64,000 bases of DNA, taken from NCBI GenBank assembly GCA_000403275.2, contig KE159600.1, positions 765,708 through 829,707 on the forward strand, read 5' to 3'. The notes under the pieces were generated by a model. The model did no database searches, was not told where the DNA came from, and saw only the letters and a program-made list of their open reading frames with translations. Every line of letters starts with the position of its first letter. The stretch's first letter is position 1. Origin of the DNA: Lachnospiraceae bacterium 28-4. Its GTDB lineage: Bacteria > Bacillota > Clostridia > Lachnospirales > Lachnospiraceae. The position numbers were made by a program, and so were the translations under genes. Positions 1 through 8,441 of this stretch are shown here, one piece after another.

Positions 1-1
1 G

Positions 2-1069
2 TCTAATAATACAGTCATAGAGATCGATCATTGTTCCCCGCTGGAAATTTTAAAGCTCCAGAAAGATCTTATCCGGATCGCTGAGAGAGAAAATATCGGG
101 TTTGTTTATGGAAAAGGACAAAGGAAACCACAGATCCAGCAGCTTTATGAAGAACTGGAAGAATGCGGGAAACGCTTGATGGGATATAAGGAATGCTTTG
201 AGATCATGGGGAAAGAGCGCAACAGCTATTCCAAAACGGACCTGGAAGCGACCTTTATGCGGATGAAAGAAGACCATATGCTCAATGGCCAGCTAAAACC
301 GGCATATAATGTCCAGATCGCAGTAGAGAACTATTTCATTATCCACGGCTATGTAAGCAATGACCGCACCGATTACAATACACTGATCCCGGTAATGGAG
401 AAGCATCGGATGGCTTTTGGTGAAGTGCTGGAAGAAGTGACTGCTGACAGCGGTTATTGCAGCGAAAAGAACCTGCTATACCTGAAAGAGCATCAGATTG
501 CCAGCTATATCAAACTTCAGGATCATGAAAAAAGAAAGACACGTGCTTATACGGAGGACATCGGCAAGTATTATAACATGACATACCGGATCTTTGAGGA
601 TGAGCATTACTATGTCTGTCATGATGGGAGGCAGCTGCGCCATATCCGGACAGAAACCAAAGAGCAGGAAGGATATACCCAGACATTCGAAGTATATGGG
701 TGTGCAGACTGTAGCGGGTGTGAACATAAGTCCCGCTGCCTGTATAAATACAATGCAGAAAAGAATGCAGACCGGAACAAAATCATGAAGATCAATGAGC
801 GTTGGGAAGAACTGAAGGAGGAATCCCAGGCAAACATCCAGAGTGAGAAAGGAATCCTGAAGCGCCAGATCAGATCCATCCAGACAGAAGGGCACTTTGG
901 AGACATCAAGGAAAACGAAGGGTTCCGGCGTTTTAATTATCGTAGCTGCGAAAAAGTATATAAAGAGTTTATGCTGTACGCGATCGGTCGGAATATCAAT
1001 AAATATCACCGGTTCCTTCATCAGGAAATAGAAAAATACGAGGGAAAAACAGAGCAGAAAACAGCTTAG
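2..1069 (+). CDS. IS1182-type transposase, 5' end outside the window
   Basis: The frame is open from the first bases of the window, so the N-terminus lies upstream. The visible part carries features typical of IS1182-family DDE transposases: the block MKEDHMLNGQLKPAYNVQIA, then VTADSGYCSEKN containing a catalytic Asp, a Cys cluster (CADCSGCEHKSRC) in the insertion region, and the end block FGDIKENEGFRRFNYRS followed by FMLYAIGRNINKY. The family catalyses cut-and-paste transposition of its own element. The gene is followed by two hairpins that mark the right part of the element. It may be intact, since no frameshift is seen, but completeness cannot be judged here. Confidence 0.85.
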   Translation, partial: SNNTVIEIDHCSPLEILKLQKDLIRIAERENIGFVYGKGQRKPQIQQLYEELEECGKRLMGYKECFEIMGKERNSYSKTDLEATFMRMKEDHMLNGQLKPAYNVQIAVENYFIIHGYVSNDRTDYNTLIPVMEKHRMAFGEVLEEVTADSGYCSEKNLLYLKEHQIASYIKLQDHEKRKTRAYTEDIGKYYNMTYRIFEDEHYYVCHDGRQLRHIRTETKEQEGYTQTFEVYGCADCSGCEHKSRCLYKYNAEKNADRNKIMKINERWEELKEESQANIQSEKGILKRQIRSIQTEGHFGDIKENEGFRRFNYRSCEKVYKEFMLYAIGRNINKYHRFLHQEIEKYEGKTEQKTA

Positions 1070-1144
1070 GGAAAAGGATACCTGAAAAAAATAAGGTCAA
1101 GGGGGTATTGCGCCCTAAAATAAGTTCAGCGAAAAGAAAAGAAG

Positions 1145-1205
1145 GAATCCCACGGAATGTCAGGATTTGGAAAAGCCTGAATTTCATGGGATTCTCTTTT
1201 TCTTA
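1145..1205 (+). terminator. Long imperfect hairpin with T-rich tail after the IS transposase
   Basis: GAATCCCA...TCAGG at 1145 pairs with CCTGAATTTCATGGGATTC ending near 1194, with a small internal bulge, and is followed by TCTTTTTCTT. It has the form of an intrinsic terminator at the end of the transposase unit. Confidence 0.6.
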
Positions 1206-1212
1206 GGAATCA

Positions 1213-1250
1213 GGGGCCAAAATCGGCATTAACCGACAGCCCCTTTTGAT
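1213..1250 (+). terminator. GGGGC/GCCCC hairpin with TTTT tail
   Basis: GGGGC at 1213 pairs with GCCCC ending at 1243, with an inner TCGG/CCGA stem around the loop CATTAA, then TTTT. It may terminate leftward-entering transcription or be part of the IS right end. The exact IS boundary was not found because the left end is outside the window. Confidence 0.45.
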
Positions 1251-1370
1251 TAGAGGATATAAAAATTCGGGAGAATATACAGACAAAACAGAAAGAATAT
1301 GGTATGATTCTGGTAAATGGCAAATATATGTTTGTATCCAATTTGCAGGCCGGAAAGGATGGAAAACGAT

Positions 1371-1991
1371 ATGGAAAGACAAATAGTGGTTACGATAGGG
1401 AGAAGTTTTGGCAGCAACGGACGGCGGATCGGAGAAGGATTAGCGAAAGAACTTGGAATCAAATGTTATGACAGAAATTTAATCGAAATGGCGGCAAAAG
1501 AAAGCGGAATGGACTGGAAGGTAGTCGGCAATGCGGACGAAAAGCTGGTGGGAAGGATTTTAAAATTTAAAGGGGGATTTGATTTTATACAGGAGAACCC
1601 TAATGATAAGATATACAGGGCACAGGCGGAAATTATCCGCTCCATCGTAAAAAGCGGCGAATCCTGTGTTATTGTCGGAAGAGGAGCGGATTATGTGCTG
1701 AGAAACCGTCATGAAGTTCTTAAAATATTTATTTATGCACCTTACAGCACCCGTTTGGAAACGGTTATGGAAAGATATGGATTTACAAAAGAAGAGGCGG
1801 AAAGGGCGATCCGCCATATGGATAAGACAAGAAGGAATTATTATGAATATTTTACAGATAATAATTGGGATCAAAAAGAAGGAAAGGATATGCTGATCGA
1901 CAGCAGCGAATTTGGAGTAGAAGGAACGGTGAATCTGATAAAAACAGCTGTGGAATGCAAACTAAAAAGAGATTGGGATGATATAACGTGA
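1371..1991 (+). CDS. Cytidylate kinase-like family protein
   Basis: The 206-residue protein begins MERQIVVTIGRSFGSNGRRI. The GRSFGSNGRRIGEGLAKEL stretch is the nucleotide-binding P-loop variant seen in the Cytidylate_kin2-like proteins of Clostridia, followed by YDRNLIEMAAKESG as in CMP kinases. A later CVIVGRGADYVL segment and an Arg-rich helix (HMDKTRRNYYEYFT) fit the LID part of the fold. ATG starts at 1317 and 1359 are in frame; I chose 1371 because GGATGG lies 8 bases upstream. The substrate is uncertain; these stand-alone paralogues are not proven CMP kinases. Confidence 0.75.
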   Translation: MERQIVVTIGRSFGSNGRRIGEGLAKELGIKCYDRNLIEMAAKESGMDWKVVGNADEKLVGRILKFKGGFDFIQENPNDKIYRAQAEIIRSIVKSGESCVIVGRGADYVLRNRHEVLKIFIYAPYSTRLETVMERYGFTKEEAERAIRHMDKTRRNYYEYFTDNNWDQKEGKDMLIDSSEFGVEGTVNLIKTAVECKLKRDWDDIT

Positions 1992-2079
1992 GAAGTACTT
2001 CTAAAGCTCACAGCAAAGGCTGTTTCGCTAAGAAGTACTAAGTCTCACGCCAGAGAATGCCCGGAAAACAGGCATTCTC
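1988..2079 (+). promoter_or_regulatory. Two consecutive inverted repeats ahead of the ABC transporter operon
   Basis: The first repeat is GTGAGAAGTACTT (1988-2000) against AAGTACT..GTCTCAC (2034-2048), imperfect. The second is a perfect 9-bp stem, GAGAATGCC (2053-2061) and GGCATTCTC (2071-2079). Neither is followed by a run of T, so they are not simple terminators. They could be leader-RNA structures or an operator for the lipoprotein gene starting at 2124. No known riboswitch consensus was recognised. Confidence 0.3.
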
Positions 2080-2123
2080 CGCATCAAGTTAAAATTCAGC
2101 GAAGCTGCGGTATGGAGGTTGGT

Positions 2124-3134
2124 ATGAAGAGGGACATAAAAAGGTATAACGCTATATTTTGGGGATTGGTAATTTTGCTTTTTTCTATAACGGGCTGCGG
2201 AAATAAAAAAGAAGAAATGACGGGTATCAATATCACAGCCTTGAAAGGGCCTACGGCGATGGGGATGGTAAAATTAATGAAAGAATCGGAAGAAGATTCC
2301 CCAAACGATAGCTGGCAGTTTACCATAGCGGCCTCCGTGGATGAAGTTACGCCGAAGCTTTTGCAGGGAGAAACGGATATCGCTGCCATTCCTGCGAATC
2401 TGGCTTCGGTGCTTTACCATAATACGGAAGGGCAGATACAAGTACTGGCGATTAATACATTAGGTGTGTTATATATCGTGGATATGGATGGTTCCGTCCG
2501 GTCGGCGGAAGATTTGAGGGGAAGGACTATTTACGCCAGCGGAAAAGGCGCTACGCCGGAGTTTGCGCTGGAATATATTCTTTCGGCCAATGGTATCGAC
2601 AGTGAAAAGGATCTTACGGTAGAGTGGAAATCGGAGCATTCGGAATGTGTATCCGCTCTTGCAGGGTTTTCTTCGGAAGATTCCGGGAACGGTGCTGTCG
2701 CTTTGCTACCCCAGCCCTTTGTTGCCGCTGCACAGGCAAAAAACGAAAATATCAGAATTGCCCTTGATCTGACACAAGAATGGGATAAGCTTCAGGAAAG
2801 TGCGGATCAGGGAGCGATGATTACAGGAGTTATTGTCGGAAGGAAAGAATTTATAGAGGAAAATCCTGAAGCGGTAAAGAAGTTTATGGATGCATATAAA
2901 GAATCTGTGGAATATGTCAACCAGCATGTGGAAGAGGCATCCGCCCTTATTGAAGAATATAATATTGTTTCAGCCGCCGTAGCCGAAAAGGCGCTGCCTT
3001 ATTGCAATATTGTTTTTATAGAAGGAGAAGAAATGAAAAATAAGTTGTCCGGCTATTTGAATGTTCTGGCAGAACAGAATCCGAAATCCATAGGAGGAAA
3101 AATTCCGGAAGATGAATTTTATTACTTCAGATAA
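2124..3134 (+). CDS. ABC transporter substrate-binding lipoprotein, NMT1/SsuA-like
   Basis: A lipoprotein signal peptide is visible (basic start MKRDIKRY, hydrophobic stretch, lipobox SITGCGN), so the protein should be anchored on the outer face of the membrane. The mature part has the ALKGPTAMGMVKLM opening, an ETDIAAIPAN segment and a GRKEFIEENPEAVKKFM block, all typical of the NMT1/THI5/SsuA group of periplasmic-binding folds. The start at 2124 has GGAGG 5 bases upstream and is preferred over the in-frame ATG at 2112. Its last 23 bases overlap the permease gene. The ligand is unknown: sulfonate, pyrimidine precursor or a similar small molecule are all possible. Confidence 0.8.
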   Translation: MKRDIKRYNAIFWGLVILLFSITGCGNKKEEMTGINITALKGPTAMGMVKLMKESEEDSPNDSWQFTIAASVDEVTPKLLQGETDIAAIPANLASVLYHNTEGQIQVLAINTLGVLYIVDMDGSVRSAEDLRGRTIYASGKGATPEFALEYILSANGIDSEKDLTVEWKSEHSECVSALAGFSSEDSGNGAVALLPQPFVAAAQAKNENIRIALDLTQEWDKLQESADQGAMITGVIVGRKEFIEENPEAVKKFMDAYKESVEYVNQHVEEASALIEEYNIVSAAVAEKALPYCNIVFIEGEEMKNKLSGYLNVLAEQNPKSIGGKIPEDEFYYFR

Positions 3135-3867
3135 GAAGAAAGGGATAAAAATATGGGCAGTACTTATATGGCTGGTTTTTTGGGAGATCATTGCCCGCAG
3201 GATCGGCCAGGAGATATTGCTCGTATCTCCCGTTGCCGTGATATGGAAACTCATGGAAATGGCAGGACAAATAAGTTTCTGGTTATCGGTTTTATTCACC
3301 GTATTGAGAATTGCCAGTGGTTTTCTGGCGGCATTTTTTACAGGGGCGATCCTTGCCTGGATCAGTTCCTTCTGTCCTTTTATAAAGGAACTGGCAGCTC
3401 CTTTGATAGCGGTTATAAAGGCGGCGCCGGTCGCGTCTTTTATCATATTGATCCTTATATGGGTGCCATCCCGCAATTTATCTTTTATTATTTCTTTTCT
3501 TATTGCTTTACCGGTGATTTATACGAATGTTTTATACGGAATAGAAAATACAAATAAGGAACTGCTGGAAATGGCCGAAGTTTTCAGGGTTTCTCCGGGG
3601 AAACGGATATGGTATATTTATATGTCGGAAACGCTGCCTTATTTAAGGGCTGCCTGTTCCGTTTCCCTAGGTTTATGTTGGAAAGCGGGAGTAGCGGCGG
3701 AGGTAATAGGCATTCCATCCGGTTCTGTCGGGGAAAAACTGTATGAGGCGAAAATATATCTCCAGACACCGGAATTATTTGCATGGACTCTGACGATTAT
3801 TCTCTTGAGCGTATGGTTTGAAAAAATATTTCTTTTTATCATAGATCATGTCATAAGAGTGGAGTAA
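3112..3867 (+). CDS. ABC transporter permease, SsuC/TauC-like
   Basis: This 251-aa protein has about six hydrophobic segments and the cytoplasmic coupling block ELLEMAEVFRVSPGKRIWYIYMSETLPYL, the EAA-type loop of binding-protein-dependent permeases of the SsuC type. It overlaps the substrate-binding gene by 23 bases and is followed 3 bases later by the ATPase gene, so the three are one operon. Import across the cytoplasmic membrane is expected. Confidence 0.82.
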   Translation: MNFITSDKKKGIKIWAVLIWLVFWEIIARRIGQEILLVSPVAVIWKLMEMAGQISFWLSVLFTVLRIASGFLAAFFTGAILAWISSFCPFIKELAAPLIAVIKAAPVASFIILILIWVPSRNLSFIISFLIALPVIYTNVLYGIENTNKELLEMAEVFRVSPGKRIWYIYMSETLPYLRAACSVSLGLCWKAGVAAEVIGIPSGSVGEKLYEAKIYLQTPELFAWTLTIILLSVWFEKIFLFIIDHVIRVE

Positions 3868-3870
3868 GAT

Positions 3871-4455
3871 ATGGACATCGTAATGGATCATTTATCGAAG
3901 AGATTCGGTGAAAAAGAAGTAATAAAGGATTTTTCCATCCGAATGAAAGAAGGCTGCGTTACTTCGATTATGGCTCCTTCAGGCTGGGGAAAAACAACTT
4001 TATTAAGAATATTGGCCGGGTTGGAAAGAGCGGATGAAGGGCGGATCGGCGGATTGGAAAATAAAAAAATAAGCATGGTTTTTCAGGAAGACAGATTGTG
4101 CGGCAATCTCAGCGCCATATCCAATATACGCTTTGTATGCAGCAAAAAAATGCCCAAAAGCCAAATATATGAAGAATTGAAAAAAGCAGGACTCGAGGGA
4201 GAAGAACTGGTTCCGGTCAGAAAATTGTCGGGAGGAATGAAAAGAAGAGTGGCTTTGGTAAGGGCGCTGATCGTTCCCTTTGATGTTTTAATACTGGACG
4301 AACCTTTTGACGGATTGGATGATCAGAATAAAAACAGGATGATTCATTATGTCAGGGAAAGAAGCAAAGGAAAAACAGTAATTTTAGTAACCCATGAGAA
4401 AAAAGAAGCGGAAGCAATGGGGGGTGAAATCGTAAATGGACTATATTGTATTTGA
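3871..4455 (+). CDS. ABC transporter ATP-binding protein, short form
   Basis: The Walker A motif (APSGWGKTT), Q-loop (VFQEDRL), signature (LSGGMKRRVALVRAL), Walker B (VLILDEPFDGLD) and switch His (VTHEKKEA) are all present, so it should power the preceding permease. At 194 aa it is clearly shorter than the roughly 240-260 aa of SsuB/TauB proteins. The missing length is in the helical region before the signature and in the C-terminal tail. Its last 20 bases overlap the next gene. Confidence 0.85.
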   Translation: MDIVMDHLSKRFGEKEVIKDFSIRMKEGCVTSIMAPSGWGKTTLLRILAGLERADEGRIGGLENKKISMVFQEDRLCGNLSAISNIRFVCSKKMPKSQIYEELKKAGLEGEELVPVRKLSGGMKRRVALVRALIVPFDVLILDEPFDGLDDQNKNRMIHYVRERSKGKTVILVTHEKKEAEAMGGEIVNGLYCI

Positions 4456-5356
4456 TTTGGAATGGAATCAAAGCAGCGACGGACAAGAGAAAGAAATAAA
4501 AGAAATTCCTTTTGAGATTATAGAGATAGGAGCCGTCAAATTAGACGAAAATTTTCAATTAAAAGATAGATTCAATCATTTGATTAAGCCAAAAGTATAT
4601 CATAAAATGCATGATTTTACGAGAAAACTGATCCACATTAAAATGGAAGAGCTGGAAAATGAAAAATATTTTCCGGAAGTGATGGAAGAATTTTTAGATT
4701 GGTGTGGAGAAGATTATATTTTTTGTACATGGGGTCCTCTTGATTTGACGGAACTACAGAGAAATATGCAGTTTTATCAAATGTCTCCGCTCACCGACCG
4801 GCCGATCCGGTTTTATGATGTGCAGAAGTTGTTCAGCATAGGATTTGAAGACCGGAAAACGAGAAGAGCTTTGGAACACGCGGTGGATGTTCTCCGCATA
4901 GAAAAAGATATCCCGTTTCACAGGGCGTTCAGCGATGCCTATTATACGGCGAAAGTTCTGTCCAGAATCGAACCTCCGGTATTGAAAAATTATTCTTTTG
5001 ATGTATTTGTCGCTCCGAAGTCGAAGAAAGAAGAAGTAAAAATAATCTTTGATCATTATATGAAGTATATTACAAGGGAATTTGACAGTAAGGAGGAAAT
5101 TCTTGCCAACAGGGAAATCATGAGCGTAAAGTGTTATATTTGCAAAAAAAATGTAAAACGAAAAATGAGATGGTTTTCCGCTAACGGAAAATATTATTAT
5201 AGCGCGGGTCATTGTGATAAACACGGTTATATAAAAGCAAAAGTGAGAATAAGAAAATCGGAGAATCAAAAAGTATTTGCTATCAAAACGTTAAAGTTTA
5301 TTTCAGAAGAGGAAATGATGGCATTAAAAGAGAAAAGAAGCAAATCAAAACGGTAG
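4436..5356 (+). CDS. DEDDh 3'-5' exonuclease domain protein
   Basis: The N-terminus MDYIVFDLEWNQ carries the D-x-E pair of DEDDh exonucleases (ExoI), and HRAFSDAYYTAKV near residue 165 carries the catalytic His and last Asp. The domain resembles KapD/RNase T-type proteins that trim RNA or DNA 3' ends. After about residue 200 there is a basic C-terminal segment with a pair of Cys (CYICKKNVKRK) and another Cys/His stretch (GHCDKHGY) that could bind zinc. The ATG is preceded by GGGGGTG and overlaps the ABC ATPase gene by 20 bases, so translation is probably coupled. Confidence 0.75.
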   Translation: MDYIVFDLEWNQSSDGQEKEIKEIPFEIIEIGAVKLDENFQLKDRFNHLIKPKVYHKMHDFTRKLIHIKMEELENEKYFPEVMEEFLDWCGEDYIFCTWGPLDLTELQRNMQFYQMSPLTDRPIRFYDVQKLFSIGFEDRKTRRALEHAVDVLRIEKDIPFHRAFSDAYYTAKVLSRIEPPVLKNYSFDVFVAPKSKKEEVKIIFDHYMKYITREFDSKEEILANREIMSVKCYICKKNVKRKMRWFSANGKYYYSAGHCDKHGYIKAKVRIRKSENQKVFAIKTLKFISEEEMMALKEKRSKSKR

Positions 5357-5470
5357 GGCTGCCGGAAGGAGGTCCTGCTGTTTTAAACTTTTTGTAAGAA
5401 TTAGGTGGAGTCATCCGTAAGAAATGCCGGATAAGATAGAAGCAAGCTTAAGCGAAAGGAAAGGTTTTTT

Positions 5471-6169
5471 ATGAAAGAATGTATATTGGTAGTGGACGAT
5501 GACAGAGAAATAGTAAAGGCAATCGCGCTTCTGCTGGAAAAAGAAGATTATCTGGTATTAAAAGCCTATGATGGAATGCAGGCGCTGGAAATGGCAGCGG
5601 AGAATCCGGTGCAGCTAATGATTATCGATGTCATGATGCCGAAGCTGGACGGTTTATCCGCGGTAATGAAGATCCGCGAACAAAAAAATATTCCCATTAT
5701 TGTGTTGAGCGCAAAAAGTGAAGAAACCGACAAAGTACTGGGATTGTCTATGGGAGCGGACGATTATGTGGCAAAGCCTTACAATCCGGCGGAGCTGGCG
5801 GCCAGGGTGAAAAGCCATCTGAGAAGATACACCAGCCTGGGAGATATCCATGCGTTCGTTTCTGCTGCCAATATCGTAAATGGAAAACTTATGTTTAACG
5901 GAGGAGAAAAAGTTCTGTATGCAGACGGGGAGCCGGTAAAACTAACGGCGACCGAAACAAAAATTGTAGACTTATTCATGCATAACCTTGGAAGGATCTT
6001 TCCGGCGGAGGAGATTTACCGCCGGGTATGGAACGAGGAGGCGTATGCGGCAGAAAATACGGTGATGGTTCATATTCGAAGAATTCGAGAAAAAATAGAA
6101 TATAATCCAAAAGAACCGGAATATTTAAAGGTGGTGTGGGGCATTGGATACAAAATGGAAAAAAAATAA
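5471..6169 (+). CDS. OmpR/PhoB-family response regulator
   Basis: The receiver domain shows the acidic pair in VVDDDRE, phospho-acceptor D53 in IIDVMMPKLDG, and the conserved Ser/Thr and Lys (VLSAKSEE, VAKPYNPAEL). The C-terminal winged helix (LTATETKIVDLFMHNLGRIF, then NTVMVHIRRIREKI) is of the OmpR type used to bind direct repeats in promoters. The overall form is close to VanR-like regulators. It overlaps the histidine kinase gene by 26 bases. Confidence 0.92.
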   Translation: MKECILVVDDDREIVKAIALLLEKEDYLVLKAYDGMQALEMAAENPVQLMIIDVMMPKLDGLSAVMKIREQKNIPIIVLSAKSEETDKVLGLSMGADDYVAKPYNPAELAARVKSHLRRYTSLGDIHAFVSAANIVNGKLMFNGGEKVLYADGEPVKLTATETKIVDLFMHNLGRIFPAEEIYRRVWNEEAYAAENTVMVHIRRIREKIEYNPKEPEYLKVVWGIGYKMEKK

Positions 6170-8441
6170 AGCAGTAATTGGTTTTATTTCATGGTTTTTG
6201 GGAATATCTATTCTGGCATTTAACGTATGGATGCTGTTTATGGAGTTTTCCTGTTATGGAGGTAATTTTAAAAAGCAGGTGGAAACTGTTTTTCAGGAAG
6301 ATTATCAAAATATGGAAGAATTTAGAAGTTCTATTTCAGATTACTTGAATCTTTTCCTTGCGATGTCTGTAGCGGATAAAAATTTACCGGATGGAAATCG
6401 AAATCAGGGAGAAGCAACATGGGCGGAAGAAAAAGAAATGGAATCGGAATGGGATCAATACGTATATGCGGAGGAATATTCTGAGGATTATGGGTATGAT
6501 TACAAGGACAGTTATTACTGGCAGGGTGATGGCTGGCGGATGGATGCGGCGGAAGCGGAAGAATACCATAAAGATATGAAGAATGAAAGAAATATTTTGT
6601 ACCGGATAGAAAAAGAAGGAAAAGTCTTGTTCACAAATGAAGAATCCCTGGGATTTATGGCAGATTCCGTCCCTGTTTTGCCGGAAGGATATAATTTCTT
6701 GCTGTATTTTAACGGGGAAGAGGTGAAAATATGGAAGGACGGAAGAGAGATCGAGATATATGGGGACGGATATTACAGGGAAAAGAGCGCCTGGTATGTT
6801 CCCGGATACTATAACTTCCCGGTGGGAGAGGCAATCAAGGATTCGGAAGTTTTTATTGCTGCGGCCAAAGTTCCCATAATCTATATAAATAACGATTTTG
6901 ACCGTTACTACCATGTATATACAAATGATAGGCTTTATGATATGCAGAATAATATTCGTAGTAGGAAAATGGCATATGAAGAATGGATATTTACTTCCGT
7001 TTTTGCTTTAGCCCTACTTTTCACCGGTTTAGTATTTCGCAGGGAAAGGAAAGCGGCGGAATTCGCTATTGCAGAATTTACGGGAAAGTTATGGTACGAA
7101 GTAAAGCTGCTGCCCGTATTGGCGGTTCTTGGTTTCTTATTATTGCTGTTTCTCCGTTTTATCAATGATTTGTGGTGGATGGAATGGAATTATGTCTATG
7201 AATATATAGATCGTTTTATTTATTACAGATATTACAGAGGCCCATTGATGCAGGTGTTCCTTTATTCGATCGTATTTATGTGCATTCTTATTCTTTGGTT
7301 GTTTATGAATGACAGGCGTTACCATAAATCGGCCTGGAAGAAGAGCTTGACAGGAATGGTTATCAGAACATGCCAAACCGCATCGATAAAGCTTCCGATC
7401 GGCAAACGTATGGTAAGGCAGAATATAGCGATCTGCTTTTTTATCTGGATTATGTGTATTACCGGATTTTTGTTTTGGATTGTGGCGGAAGAAGGAATTT
7501 TTATGGATGAGATGGAACTTGTATGTTATGTGCTTTTAGAAGGAATTACTCTGTGCATTCCGTTCTTGTTCATAAAAAACGCGAAAAAAATGGCAAGGGC
7601 AATGGACAATCTGGTAGGACAGATACAGGCGATCCATGACGGGGAATTGGAAGAAGAAAGAGAAATGCCGGAAGATTCCGGTTTATGGGAGGCAGTGGAG
7701 AATTTAAACGATATCAGAAACGGAATGGATAAGGCGGTAAAAGAACAGATCAAAAGCGAGCGAATGAAAGTGGAACTGGTGGCAAATGTTTCCCATGATA
7801 TAAAGACTCCTTTGACATCGATTATCAGTTATGTGGAGCTTTTAAAGAAAGAGGAGGAACTTCCGGAACATGTAAAGGAATATGTAGATATTCTGGACAG
7901 CAAATCGCAGAGATTAAAATCCATGATACAGGATGTATTTGAAGTGAGCAAAGCGGTGTCCGGCAATCTTCCGGTTCTTATGGAAGATCTGGATCTGGCC
8001 AAACTGCTGCGCCAGACGATAGCCGATATGGAAGAGCAGATCGAAAAAAGCGCCATAACAGTGAAAACGGAAATACCCGGAAATCCGGTTATTATCCACG
8101 CCGACGGGGAGCGAATGTACAGGGTATTCCAAAATCTGATACAAAATGCTTTAAAATATTCATTAGAAGGTTCCAGAGTTTACATTACCTTGCAGGAAAA
8201 TGGAAAAACGGCAGTTGCCTGTGTGAAGAATATTTCCAAAGAAGAATTGAATCCCGATATTGATTTTACGGAACGGTTTGCCAGGGGAGATAAAAGCCGG
8301 AGCGATGGCGGAAGCGGCCTTGGGTTATCTATCGCACAGAGTTTCACCGAAGCTTGCGGAGGAGAATTCCGGGTGGAAGCAATGGCGGATCTGTTTGTTG
8401 TTACTATATCGTTCGTTCAGCAGCTTTCCGCTATCTCTTAA
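6144..8441 (+). CDS. Membrane sensor histidine kinase with large extracytoplasmic domain
   Basis: The start is a TTG at 6144 inside the end of the regulator gene. A first membrane segment lies near residues 10-30, followed by an extracytoplasmic domain of about 240 residues rich in Glu, Asp, Tyr and Trp (around EEYSEDYGYDYKDSYYWQ). Five further hydrophobic segments lie between about 275 and 485. The cytoplasmic part has a HAMP-like linker, HisKA motif VANVSHDIKTPLTSI with the phospho-His near residue 551, and HATPase motifs NLIQNALKYS and GGSGLGLSIAQ. The signal is unknown. The gene converges on a penicillin-binding-protein gene with an 11-base overlap. Confidence 0.9.
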   Translation: MDTKWKKNKAVIGFISWFLGISILAFNVWMLFMEFSCYGGNFKKQVETVFQEDYQNMEEFRSSISDYLNLFLAMSVADKNLPDGNRNQGEATWAEEKEMESEWDQYVYAEEYSEDYGYDYKDSYYWQGDGWRMDAAEAEEYHKDMKNERNILYRIEKEGKVLFTNEESLGFMADSVPVLPEGYNFLLYFNGEEVKIWKDGREIEIYGDGYYREKSAWYVPGYYNFPVGEAIKDSEVFIAAAKVPIIYINNDFDRYYHVYTNDRLYDMQNNIRSRKMAYEEWIFTSVFALALLFTGLVFRRERKAAEFAIAEFTGKLWYEVKLLPVLAVLGFLLLLFLRFINDLWWMEWNYVYEYIDRFIYYRYYRGPLMQVFLYSIVFMCILILWLFMNDRRYHKSAWKKSLTGMVIRTCQTASIKLPIGKRMVRQNIAICFFIWIMCITGFLFWIVAEEGIFMDEMELVCYVLLEGITLCIPFLFIKNAKKMARAMDNLVGQIQAIHDGELEEEREMPEDSGLWEAVENLNDIRNGMDKAVKEQIKSERMKVELVANVSHDIKTPLTSIISYVELLKKEEELPEHVKEYVDILDSKSQRLKSMIQDVFEVSKAVSGNLPVLMEDLDLAKLLRQTIADMEEQIEKSAITVKTEIPGNPVIIHADGERMYRVFQNLIQNALKYSLEGSRVYITLQENGKTAVACVKNISKEELNPDIDFTERFARGDKSRSDGGSGLGLSIAQSFTEACGGEFRVEAMADLFVVTISFVQQLSAIS

